64,000 bases of DNA, taken from positions 3,016,001 to 3,080,000 of the forward strand of contig NZ_CP033875.1 in NCBI RefSeq assembly GCF_002742645.2, given 5' to 3'. The stretch is from Caulobacter sp. FWC26. GTDB taxonomy: Bacteria; Pseudomonadota; Alphaproteobacteria; Caulobacterales; Caulobacteraceae. Both the position numbers and the translations under genes were made by a program. The notes under the pieces were generated by a model. That model was not told the DNA's origin, made no database searches, and saw only the letters and a program-made list of their open reading frames with translations. Positions 1-7,782 of this stretch are shown in pieces (position 1 is the first letter of the stretch; the number at the start of each line of letters is the position of its first letter).

Positions 1-420
1 CGGCTGATCGGGCTAAGCGACAAGACCGCCCACGCCCTGGCCTTTGGCGGGCTGCTGGCGGTTTCGTTCCTGGCCTTCCCGCGTTCGCGCCGCAGCGATC
101 TGGCCATCGCCGCGCTGATCCTTGGCGCGGGCGTCGAGGTGGCGCAACTTTTGGGCCATCGCAGCGCCAGCCTGCTGGACTGGCTGGCGGACGCGGCCGG
201 CGTGGCGACGATCTACGGCGCGAGCATGATCGAGACCGTTCGGAAGATGGCGCGTGACCACGGCGACAAGACCTTCGCCGAGATCGCGGCCTTGAACCGC
301 CGGCGCACGCCGCGTCGCCCGTCAATCAGCTTCGCCCCTGCTCAGACCAAAGCCGAAAACGCGAGCCCCGGTTACGACACCTTCGCGCAACGCGCGGCCC
401 GCCGCTTTCCGGTCAGGTAA
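1..420 (+). CDS. VanZ-like membrane protein, C-terminal part (5' truncated by window edge)
   Basis: The reading frame is open from base 1, so the start lies outside the window; 139 residues are visible. They begin DKTAHALAFGGLLA, followed by a hydrophobic stretch and a second helix containing VEVAQLLGHRSASLLDWLAD. The order Asp-Lys-x-x-His, then Glu-x-x-Gln, then Asp-hydrophobic-x-Ala is typical of the VanZ family of small polytopic membrane proteins, whose function is mostly unknown. The last 60 residues are a basic, proline-rich cytoplasmic-looking tail. Family assignment is fairly secure; role is unknown. Confidence 0.7.
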   Translation, partial: RLIGLSDKTAHALAFGGLLAVSFLAFPRSRRSDLAIAALILGAGVEVAQLLGHRSASLLDWLADAAGVATIYGASMIETVRKMARDHGDKTFAEIAALNRRRTPRRPSISFAPAQTKAENASPGYDTFAQRAARRFPVR

Positions 421-697
421 TCCGTTTGACGCTGACCGGGTCGCTGCCGGGGAAGCTCTCTTCCAGGCCTTCGTCGAGCAAGGCCTCCTGGCGGTTTTCC
501 GACTGGGCGACCCTGCCCGCGAGCTGATCGTGCTTTTCACCCTCGGCCAGCGGTTCGTCGGCTTCCCGCGCGTGGGGCGCGTCGAAGGACTTGTCCTCGG
601 GCCGGATCTTGCCCTCTGCGGCCATGTCAGCCGTCGATGCGGCCGTCCCATGCGTGAAGTGACGCTTGTCAGCGTCGTTGGCGGGGTTCTGGTTCAT
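413..697 (-). CDS. Small acidic conserved hypothetical protein
   Basis: A 94-residue hydrophilic protein with no signal peptide or membrane segment. A GGAGATCGAAG ribosome site lies directly before the ATG. The C-terminus contains ALLDEGLEESFPGSDPVSV, a motif I recognise from many small alphaproteobacterial proteins of unknown function (the xLEESFPASDP type). It overlaps the end of the VanZ-like gene by 8 bases, convergently. Composition is rich in Asp, Glu and Ala, suggesting a largely disordered N-terminal half. No function can be assigned. Confidence 0.7.
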   Translation of the reverse strand: MNQNPANDADKRHFTHGTAASTADMAAEGKIRPEDKSFDAPHAREADEPLAEGEKHDQLAGRVAQSENRQEALLDEGLEESFPGSDPVSVKRIT

Positions 698-784
698 CTT
701 CGATCTCCATGACGACTGTCATGGGAAGAACCCGCGCCTGGCGGCTCCGGTTGCATCGGGCGACCGGCGGGCCGGAAGCTCGCC

Positions 785-1345
785 TTACGCCTCCAGCTCG
801 ATGTCCCAGTACAGATAGTCCAGCCAGCTCACATGCAGCCGTCCCGGCGGGAACCGGCGCCCGCGTTCCTGCAGCTCGTACATCGACGGCCGGCGCGCGG
901 TGTGGAACGTCTGCATTCCCGCCTCGCGCGGCGTTCGCCCGCCCTTGCTGAGGTTGCAGGGCGCGCAGGCGGTGACGATGTTCTCCCAGGTCGTGCGGCC
1001 GCCCCGCGAGCGCGGGATGACGTGGTCGAACGTCAGGTCGTCCGGAGATCCGCAGTACTGGCAGCTGAAACTGTCGCGCAGGAACAGGTTGAAGCGTGTG
1101 AAGGCCGGCGGGCGCTCCTGCGGCACATACTGCTTCAGAGCCACCACGCTGGGCAGCTTCATCTCACAGGAGGGCGAGTGGATGACCTGGTCATAGCTGG
1201 CCACGACATCGACGCGGTCCAGAAACACCGCCTTGATCACCTCCTGCCAGGGCCAGAGGGACAGCGGATAGTAGCTCAACGGCCTGAAGTCCGCGTTGAG
1301 GACCAGAGCGGGCATGCCCGACGGCGGGCGGGTGAGGACCTGCAT
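785..1345 (-). CDS. HNH endonuclease family protein
   Basis: 186 residues. The C-terminal half holds a classic HNH module: zinc-binding pairs C95/C98 and C127/C130, DH at 107-108 inside FDHVIPRSRGG, and Asn131 followed by LSKGGR. Such stand-alone HNH proteins cut DNA and are common in bacteria, but their cellular role is unclear. I chose ATG 1345 because AGGAGG lies a few bases upstream; an in-frame TTG one codon earlier is less likely. The N-terminal 80 residues (ALVLNADFRPLSYYPLSLW) are the usual partner segment of this subfamily. Family call is strong; biological role is open. Confidence 0.85.
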   Translation of the reverse strand: MQVLTRPPSGMPALVLNADFRPLSYYPLSLWPWQEVIKAVFLDRVDVVASYDQVIHSPSCEMKLPSVVALKQYVPQERPPAFTRFNLFLRDSFSCQYCGSPDDLTFDHVIPRSRGGRTTWENIVTACAPCNLSKGGRTPREAGMQTFHTARRPSMYELQERGRRFPPGRLHVSWLDYLYWDIELEA

Positions 1346-1509
1346 CAAGTCCTCCTCTCGAGGCGGCCAGGGCCTCGGACGATGGGGTACGCGACAGGAC
1401 TGAAGACGGGCCTCCTTCCTACGCTATTCAGGGAATCGCCATTCATTCCCGAACGCATGAGAAGGATGATCCGACTCAGCGACAGAACCAAGACATCCCT
1501 GGCTCGTTT

Positions 1510-2151
1510 TCAAAAAGGCGCGATTTCGCGTCGTTTCACGGCGCCGTAGCAGGCCCACAGCAGGTGAGCGGCGACGCTCCTGTAAGGCCGCCAAAGCTCG
1601 GCCCGGGCGTAGGCCTGCTTCTCGGTCGGACGGACATCGGCGCCGTCGACCCAGCGCAGGGCTTCCTGCAGCGCCACGTCCCCGCCGGGAAACAGGTCCA
1701 GCCGGCCTTGGGTGAACATCAGGAAGACCTCGGCCGTCCATCGGCCCACGCCGGTGATCGCCGTGAGGGCCGCCACGGCCTCCGCGTCGGAGAGGCTCCT
1801 TAGCGCGTTGAAATCGCAGGCGCCGTTCAAATGGGCCTCGGCGATGGCCCGGGCATAGCGCGCCTTGGGCCGGGAAAGGCCCAGCGAGAGCAGGTGAGCC
1901 TCTTCCAGCCCCGCCACCGCCTCCGGTGTCATGTCCGGCAGCCCCGCCTCGACCCGCGCCCAGATCGCCGCAGCGGAGGCAAGCGACACCTGCTGCTGGA
2001 CGATCATCTTCAGAAGACCGGGAAAGCCGCCCAGGCCGACGCGCCAAGCGAAGGCCGGCGTCACAGCCTCCGCCGCCGCCAAGGCCGGATCGGCGGCCGC
2101 CAGGTGTTTGCGGGCGGCCAGGATCGCTTCGGCGGAAGGCGGGTCGAACAT
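1510..2151 (-). CDS. DNA-3-methyladenine glycosylase (HhH-GPD superfamily)
   Basis: 213 residues, the usual size for bacterial AlkA/MPG-II-like glycosylases, which excise alkylated bases to start base excision repair. The helix-hairpin-helix reads ITGVGRWTAE at about 132-141, and the GPD-loop catalytic aspartate is D158 in FPGGDVALQEA. VQQQVS near 51-56 is the conserved early motif of this family. There are no cysteines at the C-terminus for an iron-sulfur cluster, which separates it from MutY/Nth. Start taken at ATG 2151 (MFDPPSAEA); a GTG 33 bases earlier is possible. It follows the greA-like gene on the same strand after about 50 bases. Confidence 0.85.
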   Translation of the reverse strand: MFDPPSAEAILAARKHLAAADPALAAAEAVTPAFAWRVGLGGFPGLLKMIVQQQVSLASAAAIWARVEAGLPDMTPEAVAGLEEAHLLSLGLSRPKARYARAIAEAHLNGACDFNALRSLSDAEAVAALTAITGVGRWTAEVFLMFTQGRLDLFPGGDVALQEALRWVDGADVRPTEKQAYARAELWRPYRSVAAHLLWACYGAVKRREIAPF

Positions 2152-2202
2152 CCAGGCTTGGTCGCTCTGACAGCGCCCGCGCACAACCCGAAACTTGCGG
2201 CT

Positions 2203-2685
2203 CTACTCGATCACCGTGATCTCGATCGCGCCGCCCGGCGCGGCGGAGACCTCGCCGACCGCCTTGCCGAGCAAAGCCCGGGCGATCGGCGCGACGTAAG
2301 AGATCGAGCCCTTGGCGGGATCGGCCTGGTCCTCGCCGACGATCCGGAAAGTCTGAACCCGGCCGTCCTCGCGTTCGAACGTCACGCGATCGCCGAACTG
2401 CGCCACCGACTTGGAGGGATCGCGTTCCAGCACTTGCGCGGTCGCGCGACGGGCCGACCAGTAGCGGAGATCGCGCGTCGCGCGCGCCATGGCCGTGCGG
2501 TCACCGTCGGCGGCGCCGCCCGCGCTCTGGGCGCTGGAATACGCCGCGCGCGCAGCCGCGAGTTCGAGCTCGATCTCGGCTAGGCCGTCGGGCGTCACCA
2601 GGTTCGGGTGCGTGGAGATCGGACGATCCGGCAGATCGGCGGCGAAGGCTTCGCTGTCGCCTTCCTTGGTGAAGGCGACGCTCAT
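2203..2685 (-). CDS. GreA/GreB-family transcription elongation factor
   Basis: 160 residues. The first half is charged and helical with a coiled-coil-like stretch (LAEIELELAAARAAYSSAQ); the second half ends with GKAVGEVSAAPGGAIEITVIE, the C-terminal FKBP-like signature of Gre factors. Gre proteins insert a coiled coil into the secondary channel of RNA polymerase to stimulate transcript cleavage. The N-terminal FTKEGDSEAF...LPDRPISTHPNLVT is typical of the alphaproteobacterial paralogue rather than canonical GreA, so I leave the symbol blank. The same fold occurs in Rnk-like RNA-polymerase binders. Confidence 0.8.
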   Translation of the reverse strand: MSVAFTKEGDSEAFAADLPDRPISTHPNLVTPDGLAEIELELAAARAAYSSAQSAGGAADGDRTAMARATRDLRYWSARRATAQVLERDPSKSVAQFGDRVTFEREDGRVQTFRIVGEDQADPAKGSISYVAPIARALLGKAVGEVSAAPGGAIEITVIE

Positions 2686-2819
2686 GGCCGGAAAAGTCTG
2701 TGAAACATTGCAGGGGCCCGTGACGCGTCGAACAGAGGCGGCGTCTGGGGCCTAACGCGTCCCGCTCTGGTTAGCTCCGCCAAGGCGGCGGTTCAAGCGG
2801 TAGCCGCATTGGACACGGC

Positions 2820-2848
2820 GGCGGGCGCTCCCGTGGAACTCGCCCGCC
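2820..2848 (-). terminator. Candidate hairpin downstream of the 36-aa membrane protein gene
   Basis: GGCGGGCG at 2820-2827 pairs with CGCCCGCC at 2841-2848 across a 13-base loop, about 20 bases after the stop codon of the small minus-strand gene. It lacks a clear T-run, so it may be a weak or Rho-assisted end. Confidence 0.4.
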
Positions 2849-2865
2849 GATCGTGGATCAACAGC

Positions 2866-2976
2866 CTACAGGACGACGCCGACGATGGCGGCGGCAACGC
2901 CCAGAGCGATGACCAGGAAGTAGCCGGCGGCCATGCGGTCAAAGGCGGTTTCAAAGGCGTTCAGCGTGCGGTTCAT
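2866..2976 (-). CDS. 36-residue single-pass membrane protein
   Basis: A small gene encoding a protein that starts MNRTLNAFETAFDRMAAGY and continues with a uniform hydrophobic helix (FLVIALGVAAAIVGVVL) to its end. A GAGAGG ribosome site sits about 8 bases before the ATG, and a GC-rich hairpin follows the stop. Together these make it a likely real small membrane protein with the N-terminus in the cytoplasm. It lies divergent from the tetR-like gene. I do not recognise a family; function unknown. Comparison with other Caulobacter genomes would show whether the frame is conserved. Confidence 0.6.
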   Translation of the reverse strand: MNRTLNAFETAFDRMAAGYFLVIALGVAAAIVGVVL

Positions 2977-3144
2977 GATGATGATCCCTCTCATTCAGCT
3001 TGTCCCGATCCGCTACGGATCATCGGTCTCGCCAGAGACGAGCCAATCTGGACGGTGCTTAGATAGCACCAATCTGAACGCCGTCAAGATGATCTTTACA
3101 GCGTTTGGATGAAATTTTAGAAAGGCGGGGTTAGAGTGAGGCCG

Positions 3145-3774
3145 ATGAGCACAGCGACCGCAGAATCACGCCCCTATCACCACGGTGACCTGAGCCGCGC
3201 CCTGATTGGGGCGGCGCGCAAGATTCTCGAGACCGATGGTCCTGCGGCGCTGTCTCTCCGGGCGGTGGCGCGCGAGGCCGGGGTAAGCCCCGCCGCGCCG
3301 TACCATCACTTCAAGGACAAGGCCGAACTGCTGGACGCCGTGGCGCACGAGGGCTGGCACGAACTCGATGCGGCGCTCTCCAAAGCCCGTGGCGAGAACA
3401 ATGCCGCCCGGGACCAGATGACCAATCTCGGCGTCGCCTATGTGTGCTTCGCCCGCGACAATCCCGCGCTCTATCGCGTCATGTATGACTGCTCACGCGA
3501 CCGGGACGCCTTGCCCGACCAGCTGAAGGACGACGGCGCCTATTGCCAGGTCCGCGACACCATCGGCGAGAATAGCGGCGGCCGCGCCACCGAGATCGAC
3601 CTGGAGTTGGCGACGATCGCCGCCTGGTGCGCCGGACATGGCCTGGCCGAGATGATCAGCTTCAAGCAGTTCGCGCCGCTCAAGGAACTGCTCGGCGGCG
3701 AAGAGGCGTTCCTGCGGGCGGTCTTCGAGCATCTGGGCATGTTCGCCAAGGTCATCGACCAGGATCCGGCTTGA
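3145..3774 (+). CDS. TetR/AcrR-family transcriptional regulator
   Basis: 209 residues from ATG 3145, which has GAGG five bases upstream (a GTG at 3136 is the alternative). Residues about 12-60 form the TetR DNA-binding region: YHHGDLSRALIGAARKILE, then the recognition helix area VSPAAPYHHFKDKAELLDAV. The C-terminal ligand-binding half resembles the WHG subgroup, with ALYRVMYD and a cysteine-containing late helix. The ligand cannot be deduced. The stop codon overlaps the TTG start of gluQ (TTGA), so the two are probably cotranscribed. The 36-aa membrane protein is divergent and could be a target. Confidence 0.88.
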   Translation: MSTATAESRPYHHGDLSRALIGAARKILETDGPAALSLRAVAREAGVSPAAPYHHFKDKAELLDAVAHEGWHELDAALSKARGENNAARDQMTNLGVAYVCFARDNPALYRVMYDCSRDRDALPDQLKDDGAYCQVRDTIGENSGGRATEIDLELATIAAWCAGHGLAEMISFKQFAPLKELLGGEEAFLRAVFEHLGMFAKVIDQDPA

Positions 3775-4610
3775 CGTTCGTCACCCGGTTCGCGCCCTCC
3801 CCGACGGGTTACCTGCATCGCGGCCACGCCTACTCCGCGCTGACTACGTTCGAGGCGGCGCGCGCGGCGGGCGGGCGGTTCATCCTGCGCATCGAGGACA
3901 TCGACGCCACCCGTTGCCGACCCGAGTACGAGGCGGCGATCCTGGAAGACCTCGCCTGGCTGGGCCTGCGCTGGGAAACGCCGGCGCGCCGGCAATCCGA
4001 GCACCTATCGGACTACGAGGCCGCCATTGCAGCGCTGCGCGATCGCGGCCTCGTCTATCGCTGCTTCAAGACCCGCAAGGAAATCGACATAGGTCGCGCG
4101 CCGCACGAGCCCGCCGTCGCCTATGTCGGCGCGCCGCTCAGCGCGGGCGAGGAAGCTGAACGGCTGGCGCGCGGCGAGCCGTTCGCCTGGCGGCTGTCGC
4201 TGGCGGCGGCGCGAGAGGCCCTCGGCGGCTTCGATTCCCTCACCTTCGTGGAGGAAGGCGTCGACAGATCATCGCCCCGAACCGTCCAAGCCCGCCCCGA
4301 AACCGCCGGCGATATCGTCCTGGCCCGCAAGGACGTCGGCGTGGCCTACCACCTTGCGGTCGTTCATGACGATGCGCTGCAGGGAGTGACCCATGTGATC
4401 CGGGGCGAAGACCTGTTCGAGGCCACGCATATCCAGCGACTGCTACAGGCGCTGCTGGGCCTGCCGACCCCGGTCTATCGCCACCATGGCCTGCTCACGG
4501 GGCCGGACGGCAAGCGCTACGCCAAGCGGGACAAGGCCCAGACCCTGCGGGCGCTTCGCGCGTCGGGGATGACAGCCTCGGCGCTTCGCGCCGAACTCGG
4601 GTTTGAATGA
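3771..4610 (+). CDS. gluQ: Glutamyl-Q tRNA(Asp) synthetase
   Basis: 279 residues. A truncated class I glutamyl-tRNA synthetase: catalytic domain with the HIGH-like TGYLHRGHA at 12-20 and the KMSKS-like KRYAKRDK near 248-255, but no anticodon-binding domain. This length and architecture define GluQ-RS (YadB), which attaches glutamate to queuosine at position 34 of tRNA(Asp). The only start before FVTRFAPSPTG is TTG 3771, overlapping the tetR stop as TTGA, which implies translational coupling. The match to the family through FILRIEDIDATR and VIRGEDLFEATHIQ is strong. Confidence 0.9.
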   Translation: MTFVTRFAPSPTGYLHRGHAYSALTTFEAARAAGGRFILRIEDIDATRCRPEYEAAILEDLAWLGLRWETPARRQSEHLSDYEAAIAALRDRGLVYRCFKTRKEIDIGRAPHEPAVAYVGAPLSAGEEAERLARGEPFAWRLSLAAAREALGGFDSLTFVEEGVDRSSPRTVQARPETAGDIVLARKDVGVAYHLAVVHDDALQGVTHVIRGEDLFEATHIQRLLQALLGLPTPVYRHHGLLTGPDGKRYAKRDKAQTLRALRASGMTASALRAELGFE

Positions 4611-4616
4611 GGGCGA

Positions 4617-4928
4617 TCAGCCGCCGCCCGCCTGCTCCACCAACTGCCCCATGGCCTTCAGATAGTTCGAAAACGCCGCCCGGCCGGTGTCGGTCAGTCG
4701 CACGCGCGTCAGGGGCTTGCGCCCGACGAAGCTCTTGTCGATCGACACGTAAGCCGCCTCCTCCAGCTTGCGCAGGTGGATCGACAGGTTGCCCTGGGTG
4801 ACCTCGAGCACATCCTTCAGCTCGGTGAAGTCCGCGACCTCGGCGCTGGCCAGATAGGCGACGATGCCCAGGCGCACCCGGCCATGGATCACGTCGTCCA
4901 GCCCGCTGATTTCAAACTTGGGGGCCAC
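4617..4928 (-). CDS. Winged-helix transcriptional regulator (MarR/ArsR-like, DUF-type wHTH)
   Basis: 103 residues from a GTG start at 4928, just after the stop of the upstream membrane-protein gene. The fold is a single winged helix: GLDDVIHGRVRLGIVAYLA, then FTELKDVLEVTQGNLSIHLR (recognition helix) and a wing KSFVGRKPLTRVRLTDTG. This matches the short winged-helix DNA-binding family that commonly pairs with a membrane protein of the kind encoded next door. The pair is likely one operon in which the regulator controls its own promoter; that is inference. No ATG exists in the appropriate place. Confidence 0.78.
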   Translation of the reverse strand: MAPKFEISGLDDVIHGRVRLGIVAYLASAEVADFTELKDVLEVTQGNLSIHLRKLEEAAYVSIDKSFVGRKPLTRVRLTDTGRAAFSNYLKAMGQLVEQAGGG

Positions 4929-4936
4929 CGAGCGCC

Positions 4937-5569
4937 TCAGGCCGCCGACCGCATGGCCTGGCGCATCATGTAGAAGCCCGGGGCCGCCATGAACGCGAAC
5001 AGGCCGAAGCTGGCGATCATCAGGTAGAGGTCCGCCCGCTCGATCAGAAGGCCCATGGCCACGCCGGAGACCAGCCAGCCCAGGGCGACGATCAGCATCC
5101 ACATCCTCCGGCGCAGCACGTAGATCACCTGCCACACCGCGCCTTGCAGGATGAACACCACCGCCGGATGGAAGAGCCAGTAGTGGAAGTCCTTGTGGCG
5201 CGAGGCGGCCGCCGCGAAGACGATGATCAGGGCCAGGTTCGCCACGCCCGTCGCCTGAAACGCCGCGTTGACCGCCCGATTGGTGACGCCGCGTTGCGGG
5301 CTCTTGCGATCCTTGATGATGACGATGGTCATCAGCACCAGGAAGATCACGGTCGGCGCCCAGGCCAGGATCAGGTTGCCAAGGCCGCCAAGGCCGATCA
5401 GCCCGCGTTCCTGGACAACGTAGATCAGAGACTGAAGACCATAGAGCAGCCCGGCCGCGCCGTAGAGCGCGCCGCCGGCCACACCCAGTCCGCCGCGCTC
5501 CTGGGAGCCTTCGGCCAGGCCGCGCAGGAAGGCCAGGTCGTCCTGGACGCTCTTCAGGTCTTTGCTCAT
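4937..5569 (-). CDS. Polytopic membrane protein paired with a winged-helix regulator
   Basis: 210 residues beginning MSKDLKSVQDDLAFLRGLAEG, a soluble N-terminal helix, followed by about six hydrophobic helices (for example AGGALYGAAGLLYGLQSL, LILAWAPTVIFLVLMTIVII, LALIIVFAAAA, FILQGAVWQVIYVL, IVALGWLVSGVAMGLLI, LYLMIASFGLFAFMAA). Start ATG 5569 has GGGGCC upstream. The longer open frame upstream is only antisense-compatible sequence inside the acyltransferase gene. I do not recognise a named family. Its stop lies 8 bases before the regulator start, so the two are probably cotranscribed. Confidence 0.75.
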   Translation of the reverse strand: MSKDLKSVQDDLAFLRGLAEGSQERGGLGVAGGALYGAAGLLYGLQSLIYVVQERGLIGLGGLGNLILAWAPTVIFLVLMTIVIIKDRKSPQRGVTNRAVNAAFQATGVANLALIIVFAAAASRHKDFHYWLFHPAVVFILQGAVWQVIYVLRRRMWMLIVALGWLVSGVAMGLLIERADLYLMIASFGLFAFMAAPGFYMMRQAMRSAA

Positions 5570-5601
5570 GTCGGCCCCTTTCAGCGCGGCATCATGGACG
5601 G

Positions 5602-6819
5602 TCACAGGATTCGACCCAACAGCGGCAGGCGACGTAGTGCCATGGTCAGAATCCAGCTCAACACGGTGGCCCCGACAAACACCGCCACGCCCTTGGCCAG
5701 TCCGCCCCAGGCTTGAGGCAGGAACAGCCAGGCCAGCCAGGCCGTGAAGACGTAGTGGGTCAGGTACATGCCGTAGGCGTTGGCCTGCAGGCTGGCGCCG
5801 ATCGGACCGGTTTTCTTGACGAACCGCAGGAAGGTGGCCAACGCCGCGAAGGACAGGGTGGCGCAGGCCAGGGCGAACATCACGCCGCCGCCGATGTCCA
5901 GCGCCAGGCGCGGCGGCGGCTTGGGCGAAAAGGCCATGATGATCACCGCGATCACCCCCACGACGGGCAGGATCGGGGCGGCCTGCCAGGCCCACCAGCG
6001 CTTGGCCAGCTTGCCCTCCGCGTTGGTCAGCCCCTGGCCGACGCCCGCCGCCCCGACCGCGACGCCGGCCAGGAAATAGACGAAGTAATGAAGGACCCGC
6101 GAAGTCTGCACCGTGAAGGGCCCCACCTGCGTCCAATGCATGAAGGTGAAGGTCGCGCTCATCGGGATATACGCAACGGCGCTGGCGATCACGAGCCCGA
6201 GAAAGAACAGGCCCGGCTTACGATCCGCGCCGCGCGCCAGCCGTCCGAGGCTCTCGATCGCGCCCGGCGCGATCAGGTTGATCGCCGTGGCCACGGCGCC
6301 GAAGGCGAGCAGCACCCACAGGAACCACGCCGGGCCGCTGGGCCAGACGGGCAGATCGAACCAGGCGCTTGCGAAGGCGGCGACAGAGACATCCCCACCG
6401 GCCTGCAGCCACGCCGGGAAATAGGCCAGCGGCGCCAGCAGGCCCGCCGCAAGCACAAACGGAACACCCAGTCGCAGGGCCCGGCCGCCCAGGAACCCGC
6501 CGCTACCCTTCGCCCGCAGGCCGTCAGCGACGAACAGACCCGAGATGAAGAACATCAGCGACATGAAGAACAGATCGTTGACCAGGGTCAGCAGGCCAAA
6601 CAGCTCGAACTTCTGAGGATCGCGAACCGGGAAGGCCATCCACAGGTACGGGGCCTGGCCGAAGTCCGCGATCGGCGGCGGATTGGGCGTGTACGCCAGC
6701 ACCGTGTGGTGGGCGATCACCAGCAGGGTGACGAAGGCGCGCAACGCGCCGATCGGAGCGTTGCGGCCGCCGAGTTGGGCCATCGTCGATCGTTCGGTGA
6801 CACTGAGCGGCGCGTGCAT
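5602..6819 (-). CDS. Acyltransferase-3 family membrane protein (OpgC/OafA-like)
   Basis: 405 residues with ten or so hydrophobic helices. The family hallmark RAFVTLLVIAHHTVLAY lies near residues 27-43, with the conserved histidine pair expected in the membrane acyl-transfer site. These enzymes transfer acyl groups to exported carbohydrates or glucans; OpgC-type glucan succinylation is one possibility, but the substrate cannot be read from sequence. Start ATG 6819 has GAGGAAGGG upstream. A perfect 8-bp-arm inverted repeat (6858-6880) lies about 40 bases upstream, a probable operator. Confidence 0.82.
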   Translation of the reverse strand: MHAPLSVTERSTMAQLGGRNAPIGALRAFVTLLVIAHHTVLAYTPNPPPIADFGQAPYLWMAFPVRDPQKFELFGLLTLVNDLFFMSLMFFISGLFVADGLRAKGSGGFLGGRALRLGVPFVLAAGLLAPLAYFPAWLQAGGDVSVAAFASAWFDLPVWPSGPAWFLWVLLAFGAVATAINLIAPGAIESLGRLARGADRKPGLFFLGLVIASAVAYIPMSATFTFMHWTQVGPFTVQTSRVLHYFVYFLAGVAVGAAGVGQGLTNAEGKLAKRWWAWQAAPILPVVGVIAVIIMAFSPKPPPRLALDIGGGVMFALACATLSFAALATFLRFVKKTGPIGASLQANAYGMYLTHYVFTAWLAWLFLPQAWGGLAKGVAVFVGATVLSWILTMALRRLPLLGRIL

Positions 6820-6857
6820 GGGCTGATCCCTTCCTCAAGTGGGCGTACCATGGATCA

Positions 6858-6880
6858 ACTAGTTTGTTTTGTAAACTAGT
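6858..6880. promoter_or_regulatory. Perfect inverted repeat, candidate operator of the acyltransferase gene
   Basis: ACTAGTTT (6858-6865) and AAACTAGT (6873-6880) are perfect complements separated by 7 bases, in an AT-rich island within very GC-rich DNA. It sits about 40 bases upstream of the minus-strand acyltransferase start. Arm length and AT-rich centre suit a dimeric regulator such as a TetR or MarR protein, but which one is unknown. Confidence 0.5.
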
Positions 6881-6907
6881 CTATCAGAAGCCTGTATCCT
6901 CTGATGC

Positions 6908-7019
6908 CGTGTCATCCCGGCCGAAGCGCAGCGGAGCGCCGGGACCCAGGGGCGACAGAACGCTGTGCGCGCCGCCCCTGGGTCCCGGACAGCCTCTACG
7001 AGGCTTCCGGGATGACACG
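6908..7019. repeat. 112-bp nested palindromic intergenic element
   Basis: Outer arms CGTGTCATCCCGG (6908-6920) and CCGGGATGACACG (7007-7019) are perfect 13-bp inverted repeats; inner arms CCGGGACCCAGGGGCG (6939-6954) and CGCCCCTGGGTCCCGG (6973-6988) are perfect 16-bp inverted repeats. The element fills the space between two genes that point the same way, so it could fold into a long cruciform or an RNA terminator-like structure. The TCCCGG and GGGACCCAG words recur in the 42225-42296 repeat, which suggests a dispersed REP-like family. Confidence 0.75.
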
Positions 7020-7053
7020 GATTAATGGTTTGAATTTACGGATGTTCTGGCGC

Positions 7054-7782
7054 TCACCGCGCCCAGTACCGATACCGATACGCCGGCTCGAAACCCTCAT
7101 CGTCATACAAGGCGATAGCAGGCGCGTTGTCGGCCTCCACCTGCAGCCAGGCCTGTTCTGCGCCCAGCGTCGAAGCCTCCGACAGCAGAGCGCGCAGCAC
7201 CAAGCGGGCCAGCCCCTTGCGGCGATGGTCGGGCGCGGTGCGCATGCCGAAGATCCCCGCGAAGCCTCCGCCGATCGCGCTGGCCCCGATCGCCGCCGGC
7301 GCATTGTTGATGTCCAGGCGCGCGAACCGAGCGGGGGCCGGGATTCGTCGCAGAGTCTCCAGCCGCTCGCGGCCGTCTTCGGGATCGCCGGCCGTGGCGG
7401 TGAACACCGCCTGGAACGCGTCGTCGGGCGTCATCGAGATCACCACACGATCGCTCCCCTCCCCGCGCGTCGGCCCCAGCATCACCAGCGTTTCCTTGGT
7501 CGGCGCATAACCCCGCGCAGCAAGCCTTCGATCAAGGTCCGCAGGCGCGCAGGCGCCGTCCGTGAGCTTGAAGCGCGGCGGCAGTCCTCGCGCATCGAGC
7601 CACGCCTCGGCGGCCAGGATCGCCGCATCGACGTCGCGATCGGGCGCGCCCAGCGGCCAGCAGGCGTTGATGCGCATGGAGTGGCCCGACGTGGCGTTCA
7701 ACCGCCATCCGCCAAGCGTCGCGCGCTCTCGCGCGGGCCAGGCGTCGTCGGCCAGCGGCTCCAGCCGCGCCGGATCGATCAC
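7054..7782 (-). CDS. GNAT-family N-acetyltransferase (two-domain type)
   Basis: 242 residues. The C-terminal half carries the acetyl-CoA signature: GGGFAGIFGMRTAPDHRRKG, with the RRKGLA loop, and the terminal NAPAIALYDDEGFEPAYRYRYW typical of GNAT enzymes. The N-terminal half is a second, degenerate GNAT-like domain. The GTG start overlaps the TGA stop of the upstream tlpA-like gene (GTGA), so translation is probably coupled. Substrate is unknown; N-terminal protein acetylation or small-molecule acetylation are both possible. Confidence 0.82.
   Translation of the reverse strand: MIDPARLEPLADDAWPARERATLGGWRLNATSGHSMRINACWPLGAPDRDVDAAILAAEAWLDARGLPPRFKLTDGACAPADLDRRLAARGYAPTKETLVMLGPTRGEGSDRVVISMTPDDAFQAVFTATAGDPEDGRERLETLRRIPAPARFARLDINNAPAAIGASAIGGGFAGIFGMRTAPDHRRKGLARLVLRALLSEASTLGAEQAWLQVEADNAPAIALYDDEGFEPAYRYRYWAR

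Noticed and set aside
4937..6136. 399-residue frame joining the membrane protein to upstream sequence
   Set aside because: The first half lies antisense-free but out of frame within the acyltransferase gene; the true start is the ATG at 5569.
5713..6879. 388-residue frame opposite the acyltransferase gene
   Set aside because: Gln/Arg/Gly-rich shadow with no ribosome site; the minus strand carries a recognisable acyltransferase-3 protein.
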